The notes below the pieces were generated by a model. The model searched no databases. It was not told where the DNA came from and worked only from the letters and a program-made list of their open reading frames with translations. Positions 1 to 9,471 of a stretch of DNA of 20,216 bases are shown here, in pieces. Position numbers and translations under genes: made by a program. Position 1 is the stretch's first letter, and the number at the start of each line of letters is the position of its first letter. The stretch is from Cladosporium sp. IMV 00045 (lineage: Eukaryota > Ascomycota > Dothideomycetes > Cladosporiales > Cladosporiaceae): assembly GCA_001931905.2 (NCBI GenBank), contig MSJI02000648.1, positions 1-20,216 on the forward strand, written 5' to 3'.

Positions 1-837
1 GTGGTGAGAGTCTTCTCTGTGGTGCGTGCTCTTGCCTCAGGCTACCTGCCAGCCGACGTTGTCGCTATATAGCAGCGCTCAGCTATAGCGTTTGGGCTGC
101 TATAGGCCTAGCGCGAACTGTTACCACTATGGATATAGGAGAAAGGAGGCAGATGCCGTCTCCGTGGCCGGTACTTGACTGAGACTCCCGCGATCTCTGT
201 ACTGGCAGCCTGCCTTGTGGTCAAGAACGGGTAGAGCAACTGGTAGCCATGGAGATTCTTGAAAGCCACCTGTACCGCATTAGCGAAGAGTCATGTTGGT
301 ATTATTCTGAGCAGGTCTCATCGCCGAAGTGAACATGTGGAAATTCCATCATGTACGCAATATTCATGACAATACGGTCAATACCAAGATGCGTTCTGCA
401 ACTCGCGCGCGACGCGAGCTATCCCTCCCTTTCTGGGCAGTTCGCGCGTCTTCAACGGCGAGCTTGCTCTCCACAATACAGACCAAACAATACTTCCCAT
501 GTCTCCTTTTGAAACGCAGTAAGCCCGTATACCGTCAGTCGGGCGCGAGTGCAGAATCGCGTCAGGCGTGTTGAGGAACGGCACGTGCAGAGGCGGCAGC
601 AGAGTTGTGAGTGGATGGGCTGAGGTGGAGAGAAGTTCGGTGGAGGCGGCTCGCAGTGAGATGGTCTGAGACAGGGATGGCAAGTGGCTGGCGCCGAGAA
701 TAGATCTGCGCCGTCTAGACTTTCGAGCATAATGCCCCTTGGTCGGATTTGATTGTGTTGTGATATCGCTACAAAAATAAAACTACATATATTGAAGGGC
801 CCGGGCAGTTTCTTCCCGCCCGCGCGTGATGCCGTTC
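1..837. other. Intergenic region without a supported gene
   Basis: No reading frame here has a recognisable domain, and the open frames are short, overlapping and compositionally odd. The left end (64-110) has several short perfect palindromes. The right end, just before 838, should hold the 3' untranslated region of the leftward ABD1 gene; an A/T-rich patch around 770-795 is compatible with that. The rest may be old decayed sequence, but no element ends or coding remnants could be identified. Confidence 0.6.
64..110. repeat. Cluster of short palindromes built on GCTATA/TATAGC
   Basis: Four perfect palindromes lie within 47 bp: GCTATATAGC (64-73), AGCGCT (74-79), GCTATAGC (82-89) and TAGGCCTA (103-110). 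The sequence around the last one, from GCTATAG into CCTAGC, is itself close to palindromic. The motif GCTATA recurs three times. This could be a remnant of a terminal repeat of a small transposon or a protein-binding cluster. No partner copy or target-site duplication is visible in the window. Confidence 0.35.
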
Positions 838-2562
838 TCACGTCTTGTAGAAGCAGAATGCGTGGTAGAACGCGGCCGCCTCCATCTCCTCGTCGCCTAC
901 CAAACATCCGCGATTGGGTGCACTGCGATCGCGGCTGCGTACGCCCATGCGCTCTGCTAGCATGCCCAGCTCGCGGTCCTCGCTTTCGTCCTCGTACACC
1001 TCCCTAAAACCCTTCCGGTATAGCAACTCGAGTCCGTACTCTTCGGCAAGAGCACGGAATGCCTCAAATGGAACAATAAACTCCGGTGCATCAACGGCTT
1101 CCTGCAGGCTGTAGTGGTACTTCCATCCGAAAGGCGGACGGAAAATGCCATCGCGCGGCAGTGGCTTTGAGACCAAAGGTTGATTGCGAGGGAGACGGAC
1201 CGTGTATAAGTCGTTTCCAAACTCGAGGGGTGGTAGAGAACTAGCGGGAGTGGTAGATGAAGGGTCTTGTGCCGGCGTTGCGTCCTCCGTGGTGGTAGGT
1301 GCGGCAGTCGAAATACCTTCTGACGGTGCGGCTATCGGCTCCGAAGGTTTCTCGGGATCCCAATCGTCGTCGTCTTCTTCTTCAGCATTACCGTTTCCAG
1401 ACGGTTGAGGCTCGCTGGGCTTCTCCGGATCCCAGTCGTCGTCGTCGTCGTCTCCATTGGCGTCAGCTGCTGGTTGCGGCTCCGATGGCTTTTCAGGATC
1501 CCAGTCGTCTTCGTCCTCATCGTGTTGTTTTGCGCTTGCCTCGGGTGTTTTCGCAGGCGTGTCCTTGCCATTCGGAGTCTTGGACGGTGCTTCCTTCGCC
1601 AATAGATCCTTTACCCTCTCAGTGATCACATTTGAATTTGGCATGACGCCAATGAATCTTCCGCCCTTCTTTAGAGCGCCAGACACGTTTCTCAACATGC
1701 CTCTCGCTAACGTCTCGCTTTCGAAACTGTAATGCAGAGCAAACATCATGCTCACCACGTCGAATCCTCCGCTGAACATCCTTCCTTGAATCACCTGCGG
1801 GCCAGGTCCAGCGTTGGGATCAAAGCCCACTTGACGAACGATCGGGATGTCTCCCAGGGAAGTTCCGAATGTGTCCTGCACATAGAACTCCGCCTGCATT
1901 GGCGGAGCCCGCCTGTGACGGCCATTGTTCCTCCGCATAGACTCCGCATACCTCGATCGGGCCTGATCGATTGAAATGTTCGCAATGTCACAACCAACGT
2001 ACAGTGAAGGTGTTTGCGGCGCCTTCTCCCACTTGCCGAGATCTCCTCCCTTGCCACAGGCCATGTCGAGAACGGTCATATGCTCGACCGGCATTTCAGG
2101 TCGCGAAAACTTTTGGATCAAGGTCGATTTGATCCAGTTGTTCAGACTTCGCAATCCTTTGATCTTACTCTCCGTGCTTCTCCACTCGCGGCCGCGCTCG
2201 GGTACAGCGTTGTAATGCTCCGCAACTAATTCAGCTCCGTGCGTCTGGCGCGCAGCGAGTTCCTTGCGCTGTCGCTCTTCTACTTGTCGCTGCATCTGAC
2301 CAGCTTGCTCGCGACCAACCGTGGCTCTAGCGCCAGGTCGCTTGAGTTTGCGCGGAGGGGATCGATCGCCATCATCGTCGTCGTCTTGAGGTGGTAGCAC
2401 CGCATTTCGCGGTGGGGATCTGCGAGCGAAGGCATTGGGGGTGTTACTCCTGCTTGCCTTCTTCGCAGCGAGGCGCTGAGCTGGTGTCTCTCTCTTTCTT
2501 TTGGCTGCCTGGCGCCTGTTACCGCTGTCCCAGGGCTGCTCTTCAGGTTCTTGAGAAGGCAT
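838..2562 (-). CDS. ABD1: mRNA cap guanine-N7 methyltransferase
   Basis: This 574-residue intronless protein should transfer a methyl group from S-adenosylmethionine to N7 of the 5' cap guanosine of nuclear pre-mRNA. Residues 1-110 are charged and disordered, with basic KRKR stretches that could be nuclear signals. The catalytic domain starts near residue 115. It includes STESKIKGLRSLNNWIKSTLI (129-149), the SAM-binding motif VLDMACGKGGDL (164-175), HYSF (277-280) and GGRFIGVMPNSNVI (300-313), then LPPLEFGNDLYTVRLP (443-458), and it ends with the family-typical FYHAFCFYKT. A low-complexity insertion of about 120 residues (about 323-442) interrupts the domain and carries three copies of DDWDPEKPSEP. 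The ATG at 2562 is the first of the frame and fits the usual disordered N-terminus. The gene is divergent from RPN7. The cap methyltransferase assignment is secure; the role of the insertion is unknown. Confidence 0.95.
   Translation of the reverse strand: MPSQEPEEQPWDSGNRRQAAKRKRETPAQRLAAKKASRSNTPNAFARRSPPRNAVLPPQDDDDDGDRSPPRKLKRPGARATVGREQAGQMQRQVEERQRKELAARQTHGAELVAEHYNAVPERGREWRSTESKIKGLRSLNNWIKSTLIQKFSRPEMPVEHMTVLDMACGKGGDLGKWEKAPQTPSLYVGCDIANISIDQARSRYAESMRRNNGRHRRAPPMQAEFYVQDTFGTSLGDIPIVRQVGFDPNAGPGPQVIQGRMFSGGFDVVSMMFALHYSFESETLARGMLRNVSGALKKGGRFIGVMPNSNVITERVKDLLAKEAPSKTPNGKDTPAKTPEASAKQHDEDEDDWDPEKPSEPQPAADANGDDDDDDWDPEKPSEPQPSGNGNAEEEDDDDWDPEKPSEPIAAPSEGISTAAPTTTEDATPAQDPSSTTPASSLPPLEFGNDLYTVRLPRNQPLVSKPLPRDGIFRPPFGWKYHYSLQEAVDAPEFIVPFEAFRALAEEYGLELLYRKGFREVYEDESEDRELGMLAERMGVRSRDRSAPNRGCLVGDEEMEAAAFYHAFCFYKT
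1338..1525 (-). repeat. Three-copy internal coding repeat in the ABD1 insertion
   Basis: Three near-identical segments begin near 1338, 1408 and 1477, with a period of about 69-72 bp. Each encodes an acidic run followed by WDPEKPSEP (ABD1 residues about 350-409). The copies differ mostly at synonymous positions and in the linker (AADANG, SGNGNA), so this is an in-frame coding minisatellite that has started to diverge. Confidence 0.85.
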
Positions 2563-3143
2563 GTTGTGGTTTTGTGAGCCAAGCTTTTGTGAGATGTGTG
2601 TCGGTTTCGGAGTCGGTGGTCGTCAACCAGTCAGGAAATTGAAGGTCTTTCTTCAGAATAGACAAGCTCGTGAAATGGCAGGTGACGCTGGAAAGATGAA
2701 AGTAATGAAGCAGCTTTTGTAGCACGTCCAAGTGCTCGCGAACGAAAATCGATATCCTGTGAAAGTGTGTGTATGGGCGAGTGAAGTGAAGTTGAATAGA
2801 AGCGACTCGCGTGAATGACGATGTTCGTGGAGATTGAAGGACCTTGGGGACTGCAGTCCGGTCGGTTGGGCGAGCCGAGATAAAGGGTTTCGGCGGGACG
2901 CAAGGCGCCTGGCGAGTGCCGCAGCAGATCAGTTATCAGCTATTATGAGAGTCTCGATCTGAGTGACGGCGGCGGGTATGATGCTGGAAACGCGGCTTCA
3001 GTTCCATCGAGCTCTCTACTGCTCACTCACCACCACTGCTCTTTACCTGCCAACACCCATCTCATTCCACCCACTCACCCTCTAACCCGCTATCACCCTC
3101 ATATCACACACGATAATACCCATTCACGACTACTCTCTCCATC
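2563..3143. promoter_or_regulatory. Divergent ABD1/RPN7 promoter region
   Basis: This 581-bp gap lies between two start codons pointing away from each other, so it must hold both promoters. The RPN7 side (about 3000-3143) is a C/T/A-rich, G-poor leader typical of fungal transcripts. A TTATCA (GATA-type) site lies near 2933. I found no yeast-type proteasome control element (GGTGGCAAA) on either strand. Confidence 0.6.
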
Positions 3144-4736
3144 ATGGGTGAACCACAATACCTGAAATACCCAATCCTCCCGCTCGCGCAGTCGGTGTTC
3201 GGTCTCGCCTCTCCAACCACAGACACAGCGACCAAGCAGACGTCATTGAAGACTCTCCAAGATGCTATTCGCGAACACAAGATGGCGCCCCTCTACGCCC
3301 ACCTGGCACATCCTCAGACCGGCAAGCTGAATGCCTCCGGCGAGGGCGGCTCGTTATCACCTTCAATCTCTCGCGCAAATACAAACACCGGCTCGCCATC
3401 ACCCTACAACCTTCTAAGACGGACAAGCAGTATCAATGCTCCATCGATTGTTGGTGTGCTGGGTGGCAAGACTGACAAGAGCGTCGATCTGCCTTGGGAC
3501 GAGGCGTTCTACAACGAGTTGAAGGCCGACAACGAGAAAGAGCTGGAGGCGATTCAGAAGGAGGAGGATGATGCGGTGGAGAATGCTGGCGACACCGAGG
3601 TTGCTACTGCACAGGGCAAGCGCGCGGAGTTCTACGCAAAGGTTGGCGACAAGGACAAGTCGCTGGAGGAGTTCGAGAAGCTGTTTGAGAAGACGAGCAT
3701 TTTGGGCACCAAGATCGACATCGTCCTCGCCATCATCAGAATAGGAATGTTCTTTGACGATAAGTTGCTTGTCAAGAAGAACATCGACCGCGCACAGCAG
3801 CTGGTTGAGTCTGGTGGAGACTGGGACCGCCGCAACAGGCTGAAGGCCTACACTGGCTTGCACCTGCTTACCATCCGCTCACACGGCCTGGCCGCGGCGC
3901 CTCTCCTCGACTCCCTCTCCACATTCACCTCCACCGAACTCTGCCCTTACAGCTCTCTTGTCGTTTACGCCACCCTGGCCGGTGCGGTAGCGTTGCCCCG
4001 CCGCGATTTCAAGTCCAAGGTTGTAGACGCGCCTGAGATCCGTGCCGTCTTTGGCGCAGCATCGAGCGACGACCGCCTCTCCGCACTTGGCGGTGCGCCA
4101 TCCGCCGGTCAGGGAGCAGACGACAGCATGGAGACCGACTCCGACGCCAAGAAGTCCGCCACCACCACCCCCAAGCCCACCGTCGTCAACCTCACCACTC
4201 TCGGCTCCGGCTCGCAGCCCGACGCCGAGCCCGAGATCGACTTCAGCCCTCTGGCGACGATGGTCTCCTCGCTCTACGCCGGCAACTACAGCTCCTTCTT
4301 CACCTCGCTCGCGGCCGTTGAGACCAACTTCCTCTCCCAGGACCGCTACCTGTACGAGCACAAGAACTGGTTCGTGCGCGAGATGCGGCTGCGCGCCTAC
4401 GCCCAGCTCCTGCAGAGCTACAAGGTCGTCGGCCTGGAGAGCATGGCCGGCTCCTTCGGCGTCAGCGTCGCCTGGCTCGACAAGGACCTCGCGCCTTTCA
4501 TCGCTAGCCAGAGGCTGCCTTGCACCATTGACCGCGTCAAGGGTGTTATTGAGACGCAGAGGCCGGATGATAAAAACAAGCAGTGAGTTGTTACATTGTT
4601 CCATTTCTTGTTTTTATTGAATGCTAACACCTTTCCTCCCAGGTACAACGACGTCGTCAAGCAAGGCGACCAGCTCATTACCAAGCTGCAGAAGTACGGC
4701 CAGGTCGTCCGTCTGCGCGGCAGCGAGCGTAGCTAG
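3144..4736 (+). CDS. RPN7: 26S proteasome regulatory subunit Rpn7 (lid, PCI protein)
   Basis: Exons are 3144-4582 and 4643-4736. The 60-nt intron (4583-4642) has donor GTGAGT, branch site TGCTAAC (4622-4628) and acceptor CAG; splicing joins CA to G and reads KNKQYNDVV. The product is 510 residues. Rpn7 is a scaffold subunit of the proteasome lid and needs no catalytic residues. The family-typical helical region includes GKRAEFYAKVGDKDKSLEEF (158-177), TKIDIVLAIIRIGMFF (189-204) and ESGGDWDRRNRLKAY (222-236). The PCI domain lies about 370-480, with REMRLRAYAQLLQSYK (412-427) and SMAGSFGVSV (433-442). The last exon supplies the conserved C-terminal helix DQLITKLQKYGQVVRLRGSER. Two low-complexity insertions (about 60-112 and 305-365) are longer than in yeast Rpn7. 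Without splicing the protein would stop one residue past the donor and lose its C-terminal 30 residues. Confidence 0.95.
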
Positions 4737-5278
4737 ATTGAAGACGAATATCATCGATCGCGAAGGAAGACACAAGTGTTAGCACTGCATGGCGCTTATC
4801 GCCATCATAGAGAAAAGCTTAGACGTCGAAAGCGGACGAGCATGAGAAGACAATCAACGAACAAAAAGTGTATAACTACTTAGCAGAGCTTGCGGTCAGA
4901 GTTTCACGCTTCGTTTTCAACCATTATACATGACCTCGTTTCCGCTTGTTGCCTTGAGTCTTCAAGGGTAGGAGGTACTGCATGACCCGTTCCCTTACAC
5001 GATTCAAACACTATCAAAAACGCATCGTCTCGATCATAGAGAAGGGTGCAATTCATCGAGGTACACCGTCAATGATCTACATCGTATGGTCACATCTGCC
5101 ACTCGTCTACGAACAAGACGAAGAGCTCTGTCCCAGGCTGTCGAGACACTCTAGTTATCCCGTCGATCTACAAACTCAAGCAGTGTGCACCTCATCATTC
5201 CCTAGTCTCCTTTAAATCAGCGACTCACACCTTCCATCACCCCATCAAGATCAAAGTGTCCGCAGATTTCTGACCTTC
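4737..5278. other. Convergent intergenic region: RPN7 3' side, no gene seen
   Basis: This stretch should contain the RPN7 3' untranslated region and terminator, followed by sequence leading into the repeat array. No coding frame is supported. The composition is unremarkable, and no further full copy of the 64-bp element is visible before 5279. Confidence 0.6.
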
Positions 5279-6294
5279 GACTCGAGTCACTGGCATTTTA
5301 CTAGCGGCGGATGTAGCGGGGCCAATCACATAGCAGACTCGAACATCTCTCTGTTAGCATCGAGAACAAATACTCCACGGAGTCCGATGTAATATTGTCG
5401 GATCTTTGACAATCTACTAGCGGCGGGTTGAAACGTGCCAATCATATGTCAGACACGAGGGGCTCACATCAACATCGTGTGAGAGCTTTGACGATGACTA
5501 CCTGTAGGCCAGGCAGAGCGCAGACTCGAGTCGATGGCAATATGCTAGCGGCGAGTGAGTCCCGAGCCAATCGTATATCAGACTCGACAACCCCTGATAT
5601 GAGTACATGTATCGAGGATAGCCCAGGTAAAATACTTACTATTGAGAGTTATCCATTTACTCTACCTGTAGCGTCCTCATCTATTAGATCTAGTGCTTTT
5701 CAATACTTAAATGTAGGGACCCGCATGTAAGACTCGAGTCGCTGGCAATTTGTTAGCGGCGGAAGAGTCCGAGCTAATCACATAGCAGATTCGAAGAGTC
5801 ATATGAGCATTGAGAATATGGCAAGAGTCAAGAAAGTAAAGTGAGGTACCCCAGGTAGGGATTCCATTTGGCGGACTCGAGTCGCTCTGGCAATTTACTA
5901 GCGGCGGATGTATACGAACCAATTGTACAGCAGACTCGAAACCCTTCCAATCGATCATGTGAGGAGGTAGGTAAAGTAGTCAAGGTGCCTTAACCTATCG
6001 CATGGAAGACTCGAGTCACTGACAATCTATTAGCGGCGGGTGTATCCGACCGAATCAAGTATCTGACTCGAGAAGGGTTCCTGTGAAGGTATGGAGTCTG
6101 TTAGGCAGACTCGAGTCGTTGGCAATTCATTAGCGGCGAACGTAGCCAAACCAATCATCTTTTCGAGTCCCAAGATGTGAGCATCGGATAAGTGACATGT
6201 GATGAAGGTCCCTTAACCTATCGCATGAAAGACTCGAGTCGCTAACAATTTCTTAGCGGCGGGAGTATACGAGCCAATTGCACATCAGACTCGA
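5279..6294. repeat. Array of eight degenerate 64-bp elements with fixed internal spacing
   Basis: Eight related units lie at 5279-5342, 5395-5458, 5523-5587, 5731-5794, 5874-5939, 6008-6071, 6108-6170 and 6231-6294. Each reads: palindrome GACTCGAGTC, then a TGGCAATT-like block, an invariant TAGCGGCG, CCAAT (six of eight), then GACTCGA. TAGCGGCG starts at 5302, 5418, 5546, 5754, 5899, 6031, 6131 and 6254. The left palindrome starts 23 nt before it (25 in unit five; degenerate in unit two). CCAAT starts 20-21 nt after it. The right arm starts 34-35 nt after it (decayed in unit seven). Spacers vary from about 37 to 143 nt and have largely diverged, although tails resembling ATGTGAGCATCGAGA recur, suggesting an old tandem duplication of a unit of roughly 100-130 bp. 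The array sits between two convergent 3' ends. The function is unknown. Confidence 0.85.
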
Positions 6295-6626
6295 GGAGCC
6301 ATTACTGGGAAAATCGAGGATGGCGGTAAAGGAGATTAGTTAGATGATAATACAGTGACGTGTTGAGCTCTCTTCCAGGTATGGAGTAGACAGAAAGACA
6401 ATGGTATTTTTCGAAGGCTATGCCTGGCAAATTCATTGTTTGTTCGAAGTGGGCTTTTTCTATCATTGAAAACGCCAGTGACAGGAAAGAGAAGAAGTAG
6501 GCCTGCTGCATGCGTGAAGAGTGTGAAGAAATGCTAATGTGGTTGGAAGATATATGACCAAGCGCTGCTGCTGGGGATATGCGCATGCAGGGGTTGTTTG
6601 CTTTTTGTTTTTGGGGCTGATGGCTT
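6295..6626. other. 3' flank of the GDP-mannose pyrophosphorylase alpha gene
   Basis: This region holds no supported gene. On the minus strand it is the expected 3' untranslated region of the gene ending at 6627. The minus-strand frame of that gene's third exon runs open through the last intron and across this region to 6463, so a transcript that keeps the intron would encode a different tail. Confidence 0.5.
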
Positions 6627-8140
6627 TTACATGATGATTTCGTTTTGCACGTCCTGGTAAGCACAAGTCAGTTGGCTGATTTCCATGGTAAACGACTTCC
6701 AGTGTACTCACCCTCTTGAGCTCCTTGAAAGGCAAGCAAACGCAGTTCTGCACCCTTACTTCGTCCGCCACGACACACTCCTTGCCGAGAATCGTGATGC
6801 TCTGCACCTTGACTCCGTTCTTGACCACGCTGGTGCTGAGTTCGCGCACAGGTGTGGGTGTACCTTCCACACGCGCCCAAGCGCCCACGCGGCTACTCCA
6901 GCCGATGATGGCGTAGAGTACGCAAGCGTCGTGCTTGACCTCGGCATCCTCGAGCACGATAGCCTCCTTGATGCGAGCGCCTGCACCGATCACGGCGCGT
7001 GGGCCGACGGAGACGTTGGGGCCTAGTTTTGCGGTTGGGTCGACTTGCGCTGTAGGGTGGATGAACACGGGAGGCAAGATGGTGGCGGAGGGCTTTGCGA
7101 GCTCCTCGCTCTGGGCTTGGAAAGCTTTCATCAGGTACAATGCGTTGGCGGGCACGGCGGAACCGGCAGTCTTGATCTGGCGCCAGAAGTCCTTGGTCTC
7201 GAGGACGTAGAATTGGCGGCTATCGGCGAGGTCCGAGAGGATGTCCTGCTCCAGACGAACGACTTCGGTCTTCTCACCATCGTCGTCCTCGTCTGCTGCT
7301 GAGCGGGGGAGGTAGGCGGCGTCAAGGGCGTCGGAAGAGGGATAGGAGACCAGACGTGGGCGGTCGGCGCGACGCTTAATCGCAGACTTGATGCTGGGGA
7401 AGATGGCCTCGGTAGCGAAAAGGTAGACACCGCAGTTGATCAGGTTGGAGATGTGGGATTCGGGCTTTTCGACGTAATGCAGCACGCGCTTGCTGTGGGT
7501 GTCGCTGACGATGCAACCAAAGTTGGTTGCCGCATCGTTGGGCACGCGAGTTCCAAGAATGACCGCCTCGCCGTCCTTCTCTTCGAAGAGGCGCAACATC
7601 TGCTCCAGGGGGAAGGAGCAGCAGACGTCGGCGTTGAGAACGAAGAAACGGTCGGGGCGGCCCTTGAGGATAGCATCGCGGAAGTGGTAGAGGCCACCGG
7701 CGGTTCCCAGAGCCTGGTATTCCCGGAGATATTTCATGGAAATTTGCGGGTGTGTGCGTGCGCAGTCTTTAATGAAGTCGCGGAAGACTGCCTCATCGTA
7801 GTAACCAACAATGAAGACCTCGCGGATCTCGGGAAGCTTGGTGATGGCGGCGAAGCAGTGTGAGATGATGGGGTGACCAGCGACTTCAAAGAGGGGCTGA
7901 CATATGTTAAATCGCTGTGCATCCGTGTAGAGTTTGGCGTTCGTCGAAGCCTTTCATACCTTTGGGAGATCGAGGGAGAGAGGACGGAAGCGGGTTCCTC
8001 TTGATGGTCCGCCGACCTGCTCACTTCAGCCAAGTGTCTTTTTGTTTTGTTTTGTTCCATATCTTTCATACCAGAATGACAGCCTTGGTAACGGGCGCGC
8101 CGCCTCTTGCGCCGCGCACGGGAACCTGTAGGCTCGCCAT
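6627..8140 (-). CDS. GMPPA: Mannose-1-phosphate guanylyltransferase, alpha (GMPPA) type
   Basis: Exons on the minus strand are 8140-8072, 8016-7960, 7896-6712 and 6653-6627, giving 445 residues. Introns are 55, 63 and 58 nt with donors GTATGA, GTATGA and GTGAGT and CAG acceptors; intron three has a clear CTGAC branch site. Exons one and two join to read KAVILVGGPSRGTRFRPLSL, the nucleotidyltransferase signature with the two-residue insertion typical of the alpha type. PKPLFEVAGHP follows across intron two. The rest of exon three includes ADVCCSFPLEQ, the family-typical FWRQIKTAGSAVPANALYL, and left-handed beta-helix hexapeptide repeats (FIHPTAQVDPTAKLGPNVSV). The tiny last exon encodes DVQNEIIM, matching the family's hydrophobic C-terminus. 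The family makes GDP-mannose or regulates its synthesis, for cytosolic supply to glycosylation and wall mannan. In animals the alpha protein is regulatory, so catalysis here is uncertain. The start at 8140 gives an Arg/Gly-rich leader of about 15 residues. Confidence 0.93.
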
Positions 8141-9471
8141 ATTTCGTTTATGAAGCTGTCCCGCTCGGAAGAGGTGGGATGTCGGTGCGGTATACGTGGA
8201 CTCGTTTGAAGGGTGAAGACGGTCGATTGGAGACTATGCTTTACTGTCAGATTTGAATGTACAGCTTCAAATTGTTGGCAACTCACAGATAATCGGTCGC
8301 TTCTTAGGTGGTTGGCATGAAAGAACAGGATGAATATACAGGCAGTGCAACCTGTCTTGACGACGCGCAGCTCACCTTCCCCCTCGACTGTAACGACCAG
8401 GGTCCAACATGCGATCTGGGCCAGCTGCGATCATCGCCCCGCATTCACAGACTCCCACAGTTCCTCTGCCCATTTCACACTTCACTTCATCATTCCTTCA
8501 CACATGTATAAAGGAATTATACATACTGAACGCCCTTCAGCAAGCCAAAATCGAGATGATGGCCTCACTTCTGATCGAGGAACCAAGCAGCATCAGTCAA
8601 TTGTGCATGTCACGAGCTTCATCTGCCTTCCTCATCACTCGTTAAGTCCTGTGAAGACCTGTGAGGCAAACGCCCATCATGTTGCGCCAAATTGCACAGG
8701 TCTCCTGCATTGACAATCGTTTGTAGGTCAACCAATGGCGCTTGTCATTCCATTGATGTCGTGTTGCACAGGCCTCAAAGAATATGCTTGCCCCTATCCG
8801 TTCACTGTTAACTCACGGCATCGGCCCTCGTGAACATAGAGAATACCGTCTAGGACACGTTCAGCGCCTTATCTCTCGTTTGTTTCAGCCTTCTGCGCAA
8901 GTCATGCAATAGACGTCAATCCCTGCTCTCAGTGCTCTGAGCACGCTACTTCACATCTCATCTTCAACCGCTGGTTGACTTCGTGCTAGTGACAGGTGCA
9001 CTTGGCGTTGAGATTTGTGAGCAGTATCACGCTTCGACAATTGCAAATATGGCGAGCGTTTACATCGAGAAAAGCTGTTCACAGCACCATTGTAAATCCG
9101 ATGGTCGTCATACGCCAGACTCCAAGCATAAAAGGGCGCCTTTCGGTGGTGTTCCTGACTTCTTCTTCCTCGTCCCTCAGCCCACACTCACTGATCCCGC
9201 ACAACATTTCAAAGATCGAAGCAAAACTCTCGGAGCTACAACACAGGTGAGAAGGTTTTCCCCAGACTTCTATGTGTGGGTTGCGTCCATCATCAGCGCG
9301 CAAAAAGTCGAGATTGTCCTGTCCATGCCCTCACATTCACAGTCAACTTCACTTTCACGTGAAGCTTGGCACTGCGTCGCTCCTTCCTTGCAATCTTGAA
9401 CTTCCTTTGAAGCCCCACCAAACCCGCTGCTAGTCAACTACCTCATCCTCTCTCACTGACACGACACTAGC
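8141..9471. promoter_or_regulatory. Divergent intergenic region, GMPPA-type gene / dynamin-like gene
   Basis: This 1331-bp gap lies between two divergent start codons and should contain both promoters. TATA-like sites occur at 8507-8512 (TATAAA) and 9127-9134 (CATAAAAG); the latter lies about 340 bp before the dynamin-like start. A C/T-rich leader precedes 9472. A CCAAT box lies near 8739. Open frames at 8330-8713 and 8983-9399 overlap other frames and show no recognisable domain, so I do not call a gene. A 5' untranslated intron or a small non-coding RNA cannot be excluded. Confidence 0.5.

Noticed and set aside
452..907. Minus-strand open frame of 151 codons beyond the ABD1 3' end
   Set aside because: It overlaps the ABD1 coding end in another frame, has biased Cys/Pro/Ser-rich composition, and shows no domain.
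2563..3143. Yeast-type Rpn4/PACE element controlling RPN7
   Set aside because: GGTGGCAAA and its reverse complement were not found in the promoter region.
3879..4604. Long minus-strand frame of 241 codons across RPN7
   Set aside because: It lies antisense to well-supported Rpn7 coding sequence. Gly/Val/Glu-rich composition is what C-ending codons on the other strand produce.
5279..6294. CRISPR array, suggested by repeated units with variable spacers
   Set aside because: The genome is fungal, units are long and degenerate, spacers vary widely in length, and some flanks are shared. It fits a degenerate eukaryotic repeat array.
8983..9399. Plus-strand frame of 138 codons upstream of the dynamin-like gene
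   Set aside because: It has no recognisable domain, competing open frames cover the same bases, and it sits where the promoter and leader are expected.
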